Assembly: GCA_041397775.1 (NCBI GenBank)
Contig: JAWKWB010000005.1
Span: 186,001-250,000, forward strand
DNA length: 64,000 nucleotides
Reading direction: 5' to 3'
Source of the DNA: Ga0077555 sp041397775
Lineage (GTDB): Bacteria; Pseudomonadota; Alphaproteobacteria; Rhizobiales; Hyphomicrobiaceae
Shown piece after piece: positions 25,078 through 35,137 of this stretch. How positions within the stretch are numbered: position 1 is the first letter of the stretch; every line of letters starts with the position of its first letter. The notes beneath the pieces were generated by a model. The model saw only the letters and a list, made by a program, of their open reading frames with translations. It did not search any database and was not told the origin of the DNA. The translations under genes were made by a program, and so were the position numbers.

Positions 25078-26148
25078 GTGACGCCGCCATCGAGGAAAAC
25101 ACCTGCCGCCAAGCCGTCCCGGCGCTTTCTCGCCCCCTTCGCTGGTGAGGCCCTGAGCCCGCCACCGATCTGGCTCATGCGCCAGGCTGGCCGCTACCTG
25201 CCGGAATATCGCGAAGTCCGCGCCAAGGCCGGAGGCTTCCTCAACCTCTGCTACACCCCGGCCATGGCTGCCGAGGTCACCTTGCAGCCGATCCGTCGCT
25301 ACGGTTTCGACGCGGCGATCCTGTTCTCCGACATCCTCGTCGTTCCCGACGCGCTCGGCCAATCCGTCCGCTTCGCCGAGGGCGAGGGGCCCTTGCTCGA
25401 CCCCATCACCGACGCCGCCGGTCTGGCTCGCTTGCGTCCCGGGGCGACTCAGCCCAAGTTCGCCCTCGTCGCCGAAACGGTGCAGAGGCTCCGGCAGGAT
25501 CTGCCGTCCGAGACCGCGCTGATCGGCTTCTGTGGGGCGCCCTGGACGGTTGCGACCTACATGGTGGAAGGTCGCGGCTCGAAGGACCAGGCTGCGGCGC
25601 GTTTGTGGGCCTATCGGGATCGAAAGGGATTTCAAGAACTTATCGATATGCTCGTGACGACCTCGATCGACTATCTGTCGCAACAGGTCGAAGCGGGCGC
25701 CGACGCCCTCCAGATCTTCGACACCTGGGCCGGCAGTCTCCCTGACAACGAGTTCGATCGTTGGGTTGTCGAGCCGACCAGGGCCATCGTCTCCGCCATC
25801 AAGGAACGCCATCCCGCGATACCGATCATCGGCTTTCCGCGGGGCGCGGGCGCTTCAGGTCTCTGGTACGTCTCCGAGACCGGCGTCGACGGCATCGGCT
25901 GCGACACCTCCATGCCCCCCTACATGATGAACGAGGCCTTCGCCGACGAGAATGTCGTCGTGCAAGGCAATCTCGATCCACTCCTGCTCGTCACTGGCGG
26001 CGAGGCGATGGAGGAGCGGGTCGCCGAAATCCTGGAGCTGATGGAGGGGCGCCGCTTCATCTTCAATCTGGGCCACGGCATCGTGCCGCAGACGCCGCCG
26101 GAGAATGTCGCGCGCCTCGTGCAACTCGTCCGTGGTGAGGTCGGCTGA
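25078..26148 (+). CDS. hemE: Uroporphyrinogen decarboxylase
   Basis: 356-residue cytosolic heme enzyme converting uroporphyrinogen III to coproporphyrinogen III. The signature PPIWLMRQAGRYLPEYR near residue 30, the substrate loop AAILFSDILVVPDALG, the second signature GFCGAPWTVATYMVEGRG and C-terminal FNLGHGIVPQTPPENV are all intact. GTG start with GAAGGAAG upstream. The neighbouring hemJ (31221) belongs to the same pathway. A location beside oriC would give high copy early in replication. Confidence 0.95.
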   Translation: MTPPSRKTPAAKPSRRFLAPFAGEALSPPPIWLMRQAGRYLPEYREVRAKAGGFLNLCYTPAMAAEVTLQPIRRYGFDAAILFSDILVVPDALGQSVRFAEGEGPLLDPITDAAGLARLRPGATQPKFALVAETVQRLRQDLPSETALIGFCGAPWTVATYMVEGRGSKDQAAARLWAYRDRKGFQELIDMLVTTSIDYLSQQVEAGADALQIFDTWAGSLPDNEFDRWVVEPTRAIVSAIKERHPAIPIIGFPRGAGASGLWYVSETGVDGIGCDTSMPPYMMNEAFADENVVVQGNLDPLLLVTGGEAMEERVAEILELMEGRRFIFNLGHGIVPQTPPENVARLVQLVRGEVG

Positions 26149-26191
26149 TCGGCTCACGACCTCGGTCGATCGAACCCGGAGCGTGTGCGAA

Positions 26192-26848
26192 ATGGGGCGC
26201 GATGTCAGATGGGGTCGCATCGCCGTTCTCGCTTGTGGCTATGCCGTGCTGTTCTGGCTGGGTAACGTCGGCGGAACCTGGATGGCGCATTGGTTGGGCT
26301 TCGATCCGGCGCATGTGGGATCGGTCTCCGGGCAGCGCGCACTTCTGGGCGGTCTCGTCGTCTACGCGGTACTGCTTGCGATACCCTTCGTTCCCGGAAT
26401 GGAAATCAGCCTCGCCCTGTTTGCACTTTTCGGAAGTGCGGCCGCGATTCCGATCTATTTGGCCACTGTCTCCGCTCTCATTGCCGCGTTTCTGATCGGC
26501 CGCATGGTTCCCGCCGGCGCCCTGTCACGCCTTTTCAAGCTGACGGGACTGCGGCGGGCCGGCGAGCTCGTCGATCGTCTTGCGCCGCTCGATGCGCAGG
26601 CGCGGCTCGCTGCCCTGATCGAGGGCGCCCCGCCGCGTTATGTGCCGTTCCTTCTGGAACATCGCTATGCCGCGGTCGCAATCGCATTCAACCTGCCGGG
26701 AAATGCCCTGCTCGGCGGTGGTGGTGGAATAGCCCTTCTCGCTGGACTCAGCCGTCTCTTCACCATCAGAGGTTTCGTGCTGGCGGTGCTGTTGGCGGTG
26801 CTGCCGGTTCCCTTGGCGACGATCCTCGGCGCGAAGTGGATCTGGTGA
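26192..26848 (+). CDS. Integral membrane protein, TVP38/DedA-like
   Basis: 218-residue protein with about five to six membrane segments. The central LFGSAAAIPIYLATVSALIAAFLIGRMVP resembles the conserved glycine-rich re-entrant part of the TVP38/TMEM64 (SNARE-associated) family, and the later FNLPGNALLGGGGGIALLAG matches its second conserved loop. These proteins are linked to lipid scrambling or undecaprenyl-phosphate recycling; that function is inferred. Start ATG at 26192, 44 bases after hemE. Confidence 0.65.
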   Translation: MGRDVRWGRIAVLACGYAVLFWLGNVGGTWMAHWLGFDPAHVGSVSGQRALLGGLVVYAVLLAIPFVPGMEISLALFALFGSAAAIPIYLATVSALIAAFLIGRMVPAGALSRLFKLTGLRRAGELVDRLAPLDAQARLAALIEGAPPRYVPFLLEHRYAAVAIAFNLPGNALLGGGGGIALLAGLSRLFTIRGFVLAVLLAVLPVPLATILGAKWIW

Positions 26849-26942
26849 GGCCGTCGGCGCACGAGCGGCGACGATGCCTTGCCCGAAGCGCGGCGGAACC
26901 CGGCTTCCAAACGGGTCCGACAATCCGCGAAAATGGAGAAAT

Positions 26943-27599
26943 GTGGTGACCGGCCGGCGGCGCAAATTGACACTGACGTTCGACAACGGTCCCGATGCGC
27001 GCGTCACGCCGCTGGTGCTTGATGAACTCGCGCGCCGCAAGCTTGCGGCCACCTTCTTTCCCGTTGGCGAGAGGCTGATGGATTTGCCGGCGCGCGATCT
27101 CGTTTGCCGCGCAGCGCGCGAAGGCCATCGCATCGGCAATCACACGTATTCCCACCCGCGGCCCTTCGGGGCCCTGGCCCCCGACGACGCCATACGCGAG
27201 GTGGAGCGGACGGATGCGCTACTCGGCGACCTGATCGAGCCCGATCGCCTGTTCCGGCCATCGGCGGGCGGCGGTGTCCTCGCGCCCGGCGTCCTCAATC
27301 GTGGTGTTGCCGATCATCTGGTCGCGACGCGCCATACGCTCGTCCTCTGGAATGTGATCTGCGAGGACTGGTGCCGCCCGGACGGCTCTTGGGTGGACTT
27401 GGCGCTCGATGGGATTGCACGGCAGGATTGGGCGGTGCTCGTCCTGCACGACATCGCCGGTGGCGGCATGGTTCACCTCGGCCACTTCCTGGATCGCGTT
27501 GCCCGGACGAATGTCGAGATCGCGCCGGACATCGCTCCGGCCTGCATGCCGATCGTGCGCGGAGAGCTGAAGCTACCGATCGATCATCTCGTTGCCTAG
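26943..27599 (+). CDS. Polysaccharide deacetylase family protein (no signal peptide)
   Basis: About 218 residues with a NodB-type fold. The first motif reads LTFDNGPD, so the second metal/catalytic Asp of the usual TFDDGP is Asn. HTYSHPRPFG retains the His pair and VLVLHDIAGGG the late motif. I start at the adjacent GTG codons at 26943/26946 with GGAG upstream. The Asn change occurs in a sub-group of the family and may mean a changed or weak activity. The TAG stop lies in CTAGTGTAGC, the end sequence of repeat unit B. Confidence 0.78.
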   Translation: MVTGRRRKLTLTFDNGPDARVTPLVLDELARRKLAATFFPVGERLMDLPARDLVCRAAREGHRIGNHTYSHPRPFGALAPDDAIREVERTDALLGDLIEPDRLFRPSAGGGVLAPGVLNRGVADHLVATRHTLVLWNVICEDWCRPDGSWVDLALDGIARQDWAVLVLHDIAGGGMVHLGHFLDRVARTNVEIAPDIAPACMPIVRGELKLPIDHLVA

Positions 27600-27789
27600 T
27601 GTAGCGGATCGGCGCCTTGTCGCTGGCGTCGCAGTCGCCTCGCGATCATCAGGGTTGCGACGGTGGCGGGTGACAACGCGAGGCCCTTTCGTCAAAAAGG
27701 CTGCCTCACGGCAATCCACACACGACTGCGCCCGCTTGGCCGGAAATCCGGTACGCGCCGACCAAGGCCGCGCGAGAAGGACCGCTCAC

Positions 27790-28728
27790 GTGCAGGCCTT
27801 GGTCAACATCGTTCTTCCCATCTTCGCTGTCGTCGCGACGGGCTACCTGTGCGGCCGGGGACGCTTGCTCGGCGCAGCGAGCAGCGACGCGCTGAACCTC
27901 TTCGTCTACTGGGTCGCGCTGCCCGCACTGTTGTTCAAGGCGATGGCGGGTGTGAATCTCGCCCAGGTCCTCAATCTGAACTTCATCACGGCCTACACGC
28001 TGGCGATGTTCGCGACGTGGGCGCTCTCGGCGCTGGCTGCGATGGCGCTCTTTGGATTGAGCTCCGCGCAAGGCTCTCTGTTTGGATTGAATGGCGCCTA
28101 CGCCAACACCGGATACATGGGCATCCCGTTGTCCATCGCAGCCTATGGCGACGAGGCCGCGCTGCCCTCGATCGTCGCGACCGTGATCTCCGTGCTGTTC
28201 ATCACGATCGCCGTCATTCCCGTGGAGATCAGCCAGCAGCGGGAAACGCGGCTGCTCCGCACGATCGGCCGCGTGGTCCGCTCGCTCCTGCGCAATCCCA
28301 TGTTGCTGGCGCCCATCGCGGGACTGGCATGGGCCTGGTTCGGACGGAAATTGCCGGTTCCACTCGAGAACTTCGCGGGCATGCTCGGCGCAGCGGCCGG
28401 TCCCTGCGCGCTCTTTTCCATCGGCCTGTTCCTCGTCGGCAAGCCCCTGAGCCAGGGCACCGGACAGGTCGCGGCCATGACCGTCGTCAAGTTGCTGATC
28501 CACCCGCTTCTGACCGCCGCGGCCATTTTCACCGTTTTCCCGACCGATCCGCTGTGGACCAAGATCGCCATTCTATCGGCGGCCCTCCCCATCGGCTCGG
28601 GCCCGTTCGTGCTCGCGCAGGCGAAGGGCGTCTATGTTCAGCCGACCTCCGCCGCGATGCTCGTCACGACGATCCTCTCCGTCGCCACCATCTCATTGTT
28701 CTTCGTCTATTTCCCGGCCGCCGGTTGA
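27790..28728 (+). CDS. AEC family transporter
   Basis: 312-residue inner-membrane carrier of the auxin-efflux-carrier family, with about ten hydrophobic helices in two five-helix halves. VQALVNIVLPIFAVVATGYL opens the protein and NGAYANTGYMGIPL is the conserved crossover motif of the first half. Bacterial members move small acids such as malate or malonate; the substrate here is unknown. The GTG at 27790 with GAAGGA upstream gives the typical length, while an upstream extension is basic and non-hydrophobic. Confidence 0.87.
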   Translation: MQALVNIVLPIFAVVATGYLCGRGRLLGAASSDALNLFVYWVALPALLFKAMAGVNLAQVLNLNFITAYTLAMFATWALSALAAMALFGLSSAQGSLFGLNGAYANTGYMGIPLSIAAYGDEAALPSIVATVISVLFITIAVIPVEISQQRETRLLRTIGRVVRSLLRNPMLLAPIAGLAWAWFGRKLPVPLENFAGMLGAAAGPCALFSIGLFLVGKPLSQGTGQVAAMTVVKLLIHPLLTAAAIFTVFPTDPLWTKIAILSAALPIGSGPFVLAQAKGVYVQPTSAAMLVTTILSVATISLFFVYFPAAG

Positions 28729-28837
28729 CCCAGAATGCCGAACGCCGTCGTGCCCATGTCGCCGCGCCGGCCACGGATGGTGCCGCGGCCGGAGCGGTGG
28801 ACTGGATCGAGGTTCGGGGCCGATCCACCACAGTGCG

Positions 28838-30217
28838 TCAGTTCGGCCGTATGTTCTGATTGACGCTGAACAGATTGGCCGGGTCGTACTGCGTCTTTGC
28901 GGCGACCAGCCGCGGATAGTTGTCGCCGAACGTCGCTTGCAGGCGTTGGTCGCCCTCGTCGTCCATCATGAAGTTGGGATAGGCGCCCGCGAGATTGAAC
29001 GGGTGCACCGCATCCCAGTAGCTCTTCGTCCAGCGTGTGATCTCGCCGGCCTTCTGCGGATTGGGGTCGATGCCCGCGATGACCATCGACCAGCGCGCGT
29101 CGCGGCAGTTCCACGCCGTGTCCGTCCTGCCGACGCGGTGTACCGCGCCGTCGATCGGGTAGAGATGCATCAGGGAAAGCTCGCTCGGTGTTCGTGCGGC
29201 CGCCGCGACGTGTGCATCGATCGCCGCGTCGGACAGGTCGCGTACGAAATCGCCCCTCCAGTACCACTGCATGCCCTTGGGAAAGAGGGGGTCGAACATG
29301 CTTTGCACCGTGCGGAACGGCATCGCTCCCATCCAGTTGAACCAAGGTTCCGGCAGTTGCGCGAGCAACGGCGCGAGGGCCGCCCTGCCATCATCCTCGG
29401 GTCCCGCGTAGCACGACATCAGGAGGCAGATGCGCTTGCCCCAATGCTCCTTCGGGAAGGGATCGGTCGAAGGCACCGTTTTCAGGCCGACGAACGCGCC
29501 GAGTTCTTCGGGAGCTTGCGGCAGCCAATCGCGATAGCACCGCATGATGGTCTGCGCATGCGCCTGGTCCCACGCGATGGGCCCGGCAAACACCGTGCTG
29601 ACGGGATGCGCCTGGAACAGGAAGCTCGTGACGACGCCGAAATTGCCGCCACCGCCGCGCAAGGCCCAATAGAGTTCGGGTTCGCTGTCCTTGTTCGCGG
29701 TCACGAAGCGACCGTCCGCAAGCACCACGTCCGCCTCCAGGAGGTTGTCGATCGTGAGCCCGTATTTGCGTGCGAGGTACCCGTGCCCGCCGCTCAAGGT
29801 CAGTCCGGCAATTCCCGTGGTGGAGATGATGCCGGCCGGCACCGCGAGGCCGAACGGGTGTGTGGCATGGTCGACATCACCCTGCGTGCAGCCGGCAGCG
29901 ACCCGAACCGTCCTCGCCGTCGGATCGACGCGGACACCGCGCATGCCCGAAAGATCGATCATCAAGCCGTCGTCGACGCTGGCCAGGCCTGGTCCGTTGT
30001 GCCCACCGCCGCGGATCGCGATGCGCAGATCGTTGTCACGGCCGAAATTGACGGCGGCGATCACGTCCGCCACGTCGGCGCAGCGGGCAACGAGCCGCGG
30101 CCGTTTGTCGATCATGCCGTTGTAGAGAGCACGAACATCGTCGTATGCGGGGTCGCTCGGCTCGATGAGAGTGCCACGAAAATCGGAAGCAAAGCCATCA
30201 GTTGTGAGAGACTGCAT
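28838..30217 (-). CDS. FAD-linked oxidase, berberine-bridge-enzyme-like
   Basis: 459-residue flavoprotein. The FAD_binding_4 domain has IRGGGHNGPG (His for covalent flavin attachment), GIAGLTLSGGHGYLARKYGL and RGGGGNFGVVT. The C-terminal BBE segment reads YDPANLFSVNQNIRPN. The Cys used for a second flavin bond in bicovalent members is replaced (GLTIDNL), so a single linkage is expected. The start ATG has AAGGAGG six bases upstream. Substrates of this family include sugars and alkaloid-like compounds; none can be assigned. Confidence 0.9.
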   Translation of the reverse strand: MQSLTTDGFASDFRGTLIEPSDPAYDDVRALYNGMIDKRPRLVARCADVADVIAAVNFGRDNDLRIAIRGGGHNGPGLASVDDGLMIDLSGMRGVRVDPTARTVRVAAGCTQGDVDHATHPFGLAVPAGIISTTGIAGLTLSGGHGYLARKYGLTIDNLLEADVVLADGRFVTANKDSEPELYWALRGGGGNFGVVTSFLFQAHPVSTVFAGPIAWDQAHAQTIMRCYRDWLPQAPEELGAFVGLKTVPSTDPFPKEHWGKRICLLMSCYAGPEDDGRAALAPLLAQLPEPWFNWMGAMPFRTVQSMFDPLFPKGMQWYWRGDFVRDLSDAAIDAHVAAAARTPSELSLMHLYPIDGAVHRVGRTDTAWNCRDARWSMVIAGIDPNPQKAGEITRWTKSYWDAVHPFNLAGAYPNFMMDDEGDQRLQATFGDNYPRLVAAKTQYDPANLFSVNQNIRPN

Positions 30218-30331
30218 GGGAACCTCCTTGTGAGGACCCCCCCATAGCTTGATACTAACGCGCCCGACCCGGCCGAACAATAAGGCCGACGCCCCGCTAC
30301 GGACATAACGCCGACGCCCCGCCCCGCCCCT

Positions 30332-30978
30332 CCGGTTTCCCGGACGGCGCGCGGAGCGCGGCGATCCGGGATCTATCGCGGTTCGGTTTGCGACGGACGT
30401 GGCCATATGCGGCGGCAGCGTTGTGCCTGACAGCACCGGGAAGGACCCCGGCTCGACGCGGCCGGGCTCCCGCCCACCCGCTTGGCCGGGGAACCGGGAG
30501 GGGGGAGGGAAACACGGAAGGTCGTTCGCAACGCGTAGCGGAACGTGGGCGACGCGCCTCACCCTCCCCCGGTTTCCCGGACGGCGCGCGACGCGCGGCG
30601 ATCCGGGATCCATCGCGGTGCGGGTCACGACGAGCTTGGCCACATGCGGCGGCAGCGCCGTGCCCGACAGCACCGGGAAAGACCCGGGCTCTGGCAGCGG
30701 CCGGGCTTCCGCCCACCCGCTTGGCCGGGGAACCGGGGGGAGGTGGGACCAGAGTGATCTGCGCTGGTAATGACGCTGGCTCGTCGAGCGGAACGTGGGC
30801 GACGCGCCTCACCCTCCTCCTCCGGTTTCCCGGACGGCGCGCGGAGCGCGGCGATCCGGGATCTATCGCGGTGCGGGCCACGACGGGCGTGGCCGTGCCT
30901 GACAGAACCGGGAAGGACCCCGGCTCGACGCGGCCGGGCTCTCGCCCGCCCGCTTGGCCGGGGAACCGAGGGGGTGGA
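30332..30978. repeat. Triplicated ~175 bp GC-rich direct repeats with inverted ends
   Basis: Units at 30332-30507, 30569-30743 and 30822-30978 (periods 237 and 253). Each begins near CCGGTTTCCCGGACGGCGCG, continues with GCGATCCGGGATC, and ends near TTGGCCGGGGAACCGG, so each unit is bounded by an imperfect 12-bp inverted repeat (CCGGTTTCCCGG / CCGGGGAACCGG). The spacers also share GGAACGTGGGCGACGCGCCT. The third unit lacks an internal segment. The whole 30218-31220 interval is otherwise empty: no gene, only this array and flanking decayed copies of its spacer. Confidence 0.8.
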
Positions 30979-31220
30979 AGGGCACCAGAGGAAGAGGCGG
31001 GAACCGAAGGCGGAGCCATCGCCAGCCCTCGCTGGAAGCGGTCCGCGTCGAACGGCCTCGACCTGCCGCGCTCCGGCCGTCGGGAAACTCCGCCCGCCTG
31101 TCGAATTTCGGTTCGGGTTGTAGCTGCGGCAAGACCGTCTCGCCCGCTGCCACGTGACGGCGACCGGCGACCGGGTTATGTCAGCCGGACCAGCTCGCAG
31201 ACGAAGAGGCCAACTCGCCG

Positions 31221-31745
31221 ATGGATCAGCCGCGCCAAGCTTCCCCCGCCGCTCGCGCCGGGATCGCCCTCGCCGTCACGGCCGCCGCGCTCGTCGCCGC
31301 CGTCGTCCTGCTTGGCAGCCGCGCCTATGACTGGATCAAGGCCCTGCACGTCATCTCGATCATCTCGTGGATGGCCGGCATGCTCTATCTGCCGCGGCTG
31401 TTCATCTATCATTGCGATGCCGAAAAGGGCTCCAGGCAGTCCGAGACGTTCAAGGTGATGGAAGGCCGCCTGCTGCGGGTCATCATCAACCCCGCCATGA
31501 TCTTCGCCTGGGTCACGGGGCTGTGGCTCGCCTGGCAATCACGGTTCTACCTGGCACCCTGGTTCCACGTGAAATTCCTGCTCGTCCTGCTGCTGTCTGC
31601 CGCGCACGGCTACCTGTCTGCTGCCACCCGCGCCTTCGCCGAAGACCGCAATGACAAAGCGCCCCGCCACTGGCGCATCGTCAACGAGGTGCCTACCGTC
31701 CTGATGATCGGAATCGTCGTGCTCGTGATCGTGAAGCCGTTCTGA
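31221..31745 (+). CDS. hemJ: Protoporphyrinogen IX oxidase HemJ
   Basis: 174-residue membrane protein of the HemJ/CopD-related family, which oxidises protoporphyrinogen in bacteria lacking HemG/HemY. IKALHVISIISWMAGMLYLP with PRLFIYHCDAE carries the conserved heme-ligand His and family signature. Four to five membrane helices are visible, with WVTGLWLAW and FHVKFLLVLLLSAAHGY in the conserved central part. The ~35-residue N-terminal extension adds one more hydrophobic segment. Its location between hemE and rho is typical for alphaproteobacteria. Confidence 0.88.
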   Translation: MDQPRQASPAARAGIALAVTAAALVAAVVLLGSRAYDWIKALHVISIISWMAGMLYLPRLFIYHCDAEKGSRQSETFKVMEGRLLRVIINPAMIFAWVTGLWLAWQSRFYLAPWFHVKFLLVLLLSAAHGYLSAATRAFAEDRNDKAPRHWRIVNEVPTVLMIGIVVLVIVKPF

Positions 31746-31996
31746 TCGCCCAGCGCACCGCCGCTAACCAGTCTTTGCTTTTCCCCGGCGGATGCTGTAT
31801 GAACACCTACATTGGCGCTGACCCTCCACCTCACGGCAGGGCGTGCGTTCCGCCCGAACGCAATACCGGCGGACGCCCAGGTGCATCCCAGCAACCGGCA
31901 GCGCTTCCCACCTAAAGTCCGAGTGCCCGGCATTCATCCCAAAAGTCCCGTCGCGTTTTTCGCAACGGATGCCGCGCAACCCCTCAAGAGTGTTCT

Positions 31997-33277
<1,281 letters not shown>

Positions 33278-33306
33278 TCTCCACGTCAGGATCGGATCTG
33301 AACGAG

Positions 33307-33336
33307 AACGGGGCGTGCCGATGGCGCGCCCCGTTT
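33307..33336. terminator. Bidirectional hairpin between rho and parB
   Basis: AACGGGGCG pairs with CGCCCCGTT around an 11-base loop and is followed by TTTCATTT on the plus strand. It sits between the convergent rho and parB stops and can end both transcripts. Confidence 0.65.
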
Positions 33337-33390
33337 CATTTCTCGGAAGATGTGTCGGCGAAGCGCTCGCATCGCCGTGCGGAGGCGGCG

Positions 33391-34272
33391 TTACTCGCTG
33401 CTGGACTGGGTCTGCCCCATCAACCGCAGGCGAATGTACTCGAGCTGGTCGAAGTTGCCGTACTTGATCATCAACGTGCCGCTCTCGCCCGAGGTGCGCT
33501 TGATCTCGACCTTGAGCCCCAGTAGATCCGCCATATCCTTCTCGAAGGCCCGCGTATCGGCGTCCTTCTCACGCTTGCGGCGCGGCTGTGCCGGATTTTC
33601 GACCGACTGGACGAGGGCTTCGACCTCGCGCACGTTCAAACCCTGTGCAACGATGCGATCCGCGAGCGCCTCCGCATCCTCGCGCCCGATCAGCGCCCGC
33701 GCATGACCCGCCGTGAGCTTTCCGGATTGTACGAGCCCGAGAACGGCCTCCGGCAGCTTCAAGAGACGCAGCGTGTTGGCCACGTGGCTGCGACTCTTGC
33801 CGATCACCTCGGCCAGGCCTTCCTGGGTATACCCGAAGCGGTCCATCAACTCGTGATAGCCGCCCGCTTCCTCGATGGGATTGAGATCGGCTCGCTGCAC
33901 GTTTTCGATGATCGCGAGCTCGAGAACTTCCTGGTCGTTGAGGTCCCGGACGATCACGGGCACGCTGTGCAGCCCGGCCATTTGCGAGGCCCGCCAGCGG
34001 CGTTCACCGGCCACGATTTCGTAGGCCCCGTCTGCGATCTGGCGGGCGATGATCGGCTGAACTAGTCCCTTCTGCCGGATCGACTCCGACAATTCGACCA
34101 GGTCTTCCTCGCGAAATTCCTTGCGGGGATTGAGCCGCCCGCCGCTCAACTGGTCGATTGGAAGCACGCGCTGCTCGCCTTCGGGCGGCAATCGCGGGCC
34201 ATTCGGTACGGAATCGCCAATGAGGGACGCCAACCCCCGTCCGAGTCTGCTCTTCTGCAATGGCGTCGACAT
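33391..34272 (-). CDS. parB: Chromosome partitioning protein ParB
   Basis: 293-residue CTP-dependent DNA clamp that loads at parS. The N-terminal CTPase domain has YEIVAGERRWRASQMAGL and ELAIIENVQRADLNPIEEA; the helix-turn-helix is GYTQEGLAEVIGKSRSHVAN; the C-terminal dimerisation part ends near YIRLRLMGQ. It follows parA by 31 bases and ends the mnmE-mnmG-rsmG-parA-parB run. Candidate parS sites lie in the same cluster. Confidence 0.95.
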   Translation of the reverse strand: MSTPLQKSRLGRGLASLIGDSVPNGPRLPPEGEQRVLPIDQLSGGRLNPRKEFREEDLVELSESIRQKGLVQPIIARQIADGAYEIVAGERRWRASQMAGLHSVPVIVRDLNDQEVLELAIIENVQRADLNPIEEAGGYHELMDRFGYTQEGLAEVIGKSRSHVANTLRLLKLPEAVLGLVQSGKLTAGHARALIGREDAEALADRIVAQGLNVREVEALVQSVENPAQPRRKREKDADTRAFEKDMADLLGLKVEIKRTSGESGTLMIKYGNFDQLEYIRLRLMGQTQSSSE

Positions 34273-34303
34273 CCGACCCGCTCCCCTGTCTTTCCGTGTT
34301 TTT

Positions 34304-35137
34304 TCAGGCTGCTCTGTACTTACGTTCGCGTTCGATGACTTCGCGTGCCAGGCCCACGTAGGCTTTGCTGCCGGGGCTCGACGTGTCGTAGATCAGGATC
34401 GGCTTGCCGTGTGATGGCGCCTCCGCGATCTTGACGTTGCGCGGGATGGTCGTGTCGTAGACTTTCGCCCCGAAGACATGGCGCACGCTCTCCGCCACTT
34501 CGCGCGAAAGCTGCGTACGCGCGTCGTGCATGGTCAGCACCACGCCCTGCAATTCCAGGCCTGGATTCAGCGTGGCCTTGATCTGGTCGATCGTCTCCTT
34601 GAGCTGCGAAATGCCCTCCAGCGCGAAAAACTCGCACTGAACCGGCACCAGAACCGCTTGTGCAGCCACTAAAGCATTGAGCGTCAAGAGACTCAAGGAA
34701 GGGGGGCAGTCGATCAACACGTACGAGAATCCCTGGTCCCCGACTGCGGCCCGCTGTTCCGCGACCAATTGGGTCACCGCATCGCGCAGCTTGAACGGCC
34801 GGTTCGGGTCCGAAATCAACTCGGCTTCCAGGCCGACCAGGTCGGAATTGGCGGGGATCACGCAGAGGCCGGGCACCAGCGTCTTCACGGTGGCGTCGAG
34901 CATCGAGCACGTGCCCTTGATGACGTCGTAGGAGGTCAAAGGGCGCTGATCCGCTGAAATTCCCAGGCCCGTCGACGCATTTCCCTGGGGATCGAGGTCC
35001 AGAATGAGGACGCGCTCACCCACGGCGGCCAGTGCTGTGCCGAGATTGATGGCCGTCGTCGTCTTGCCGACGCCGCCTTTTTGGTTTGAAACGGCGAGAA
35101 CACGCAGCGCTGACTTAGGTGATCGCGTCTCAGCCAC
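34304..35137 (-). CDS. parA: Chromosome partitioning ATPase ParA
   Basis: 277-residue deviant Walker ATPase that moves ParB-parS along the nucleoid. NQKGGVGKTTTAINLG is the deviant Walker A with its signature Lys, LDLDPQGNASTGLG the A' motif and YVLIDCPPSLSLLTLNAL the Walker B region. I choose the GTG at 35137 because GGAGGG lies eight bases upstream; another GTG at 35170 would add 11 residues. It overlaps the rsmG 3' end by 8 bases, indicating coupled translation. Confidence 0.95.
   Translation of the reverse strand: MAETRSPKSALRVLAVSNQKGGVGKTTTAINLGTALAAVGERVLILDLDPQGNASTGLGISADQRPLTSYDVIKGTCSMLDATVKTLVPGLCVIPANSDLVGLEAELISDPNRPFKLRDAVTQLVAEQRAAVGDQGFSYVLIDCPPSLSLLTLNALVAAQAVLVPVQCEFFALEGISQLKETIDQIKATLNPGLELQGVVLTMHDARTQLSREVAESVRHVFGAKVYDTTIPRNVKIAEAPSHGKPILIYDTSSPGSKAYVGLAREVIERERKYRAA

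Noticed and set aside
30332..30978. CRISPR array
   Set aside because: Units are ~175 bp with partly conserved spacers, unlike short repeats with unique spacers; no cas genes are present.
30388..31458. Long plus-strand frame through the repeat array
   Set aside because: It merely reads the three direct repeats and part of hemJ in the wrong frame; composition is Arg/Pro/Ser low complexity.
31562..31575. GTTCCACGTGAAAT as a parS site in hemJ
   Set aside because: Two mismatches to the core, and it encodes a conserved FHVKF stretch of HemJ; similarity is probably chance.
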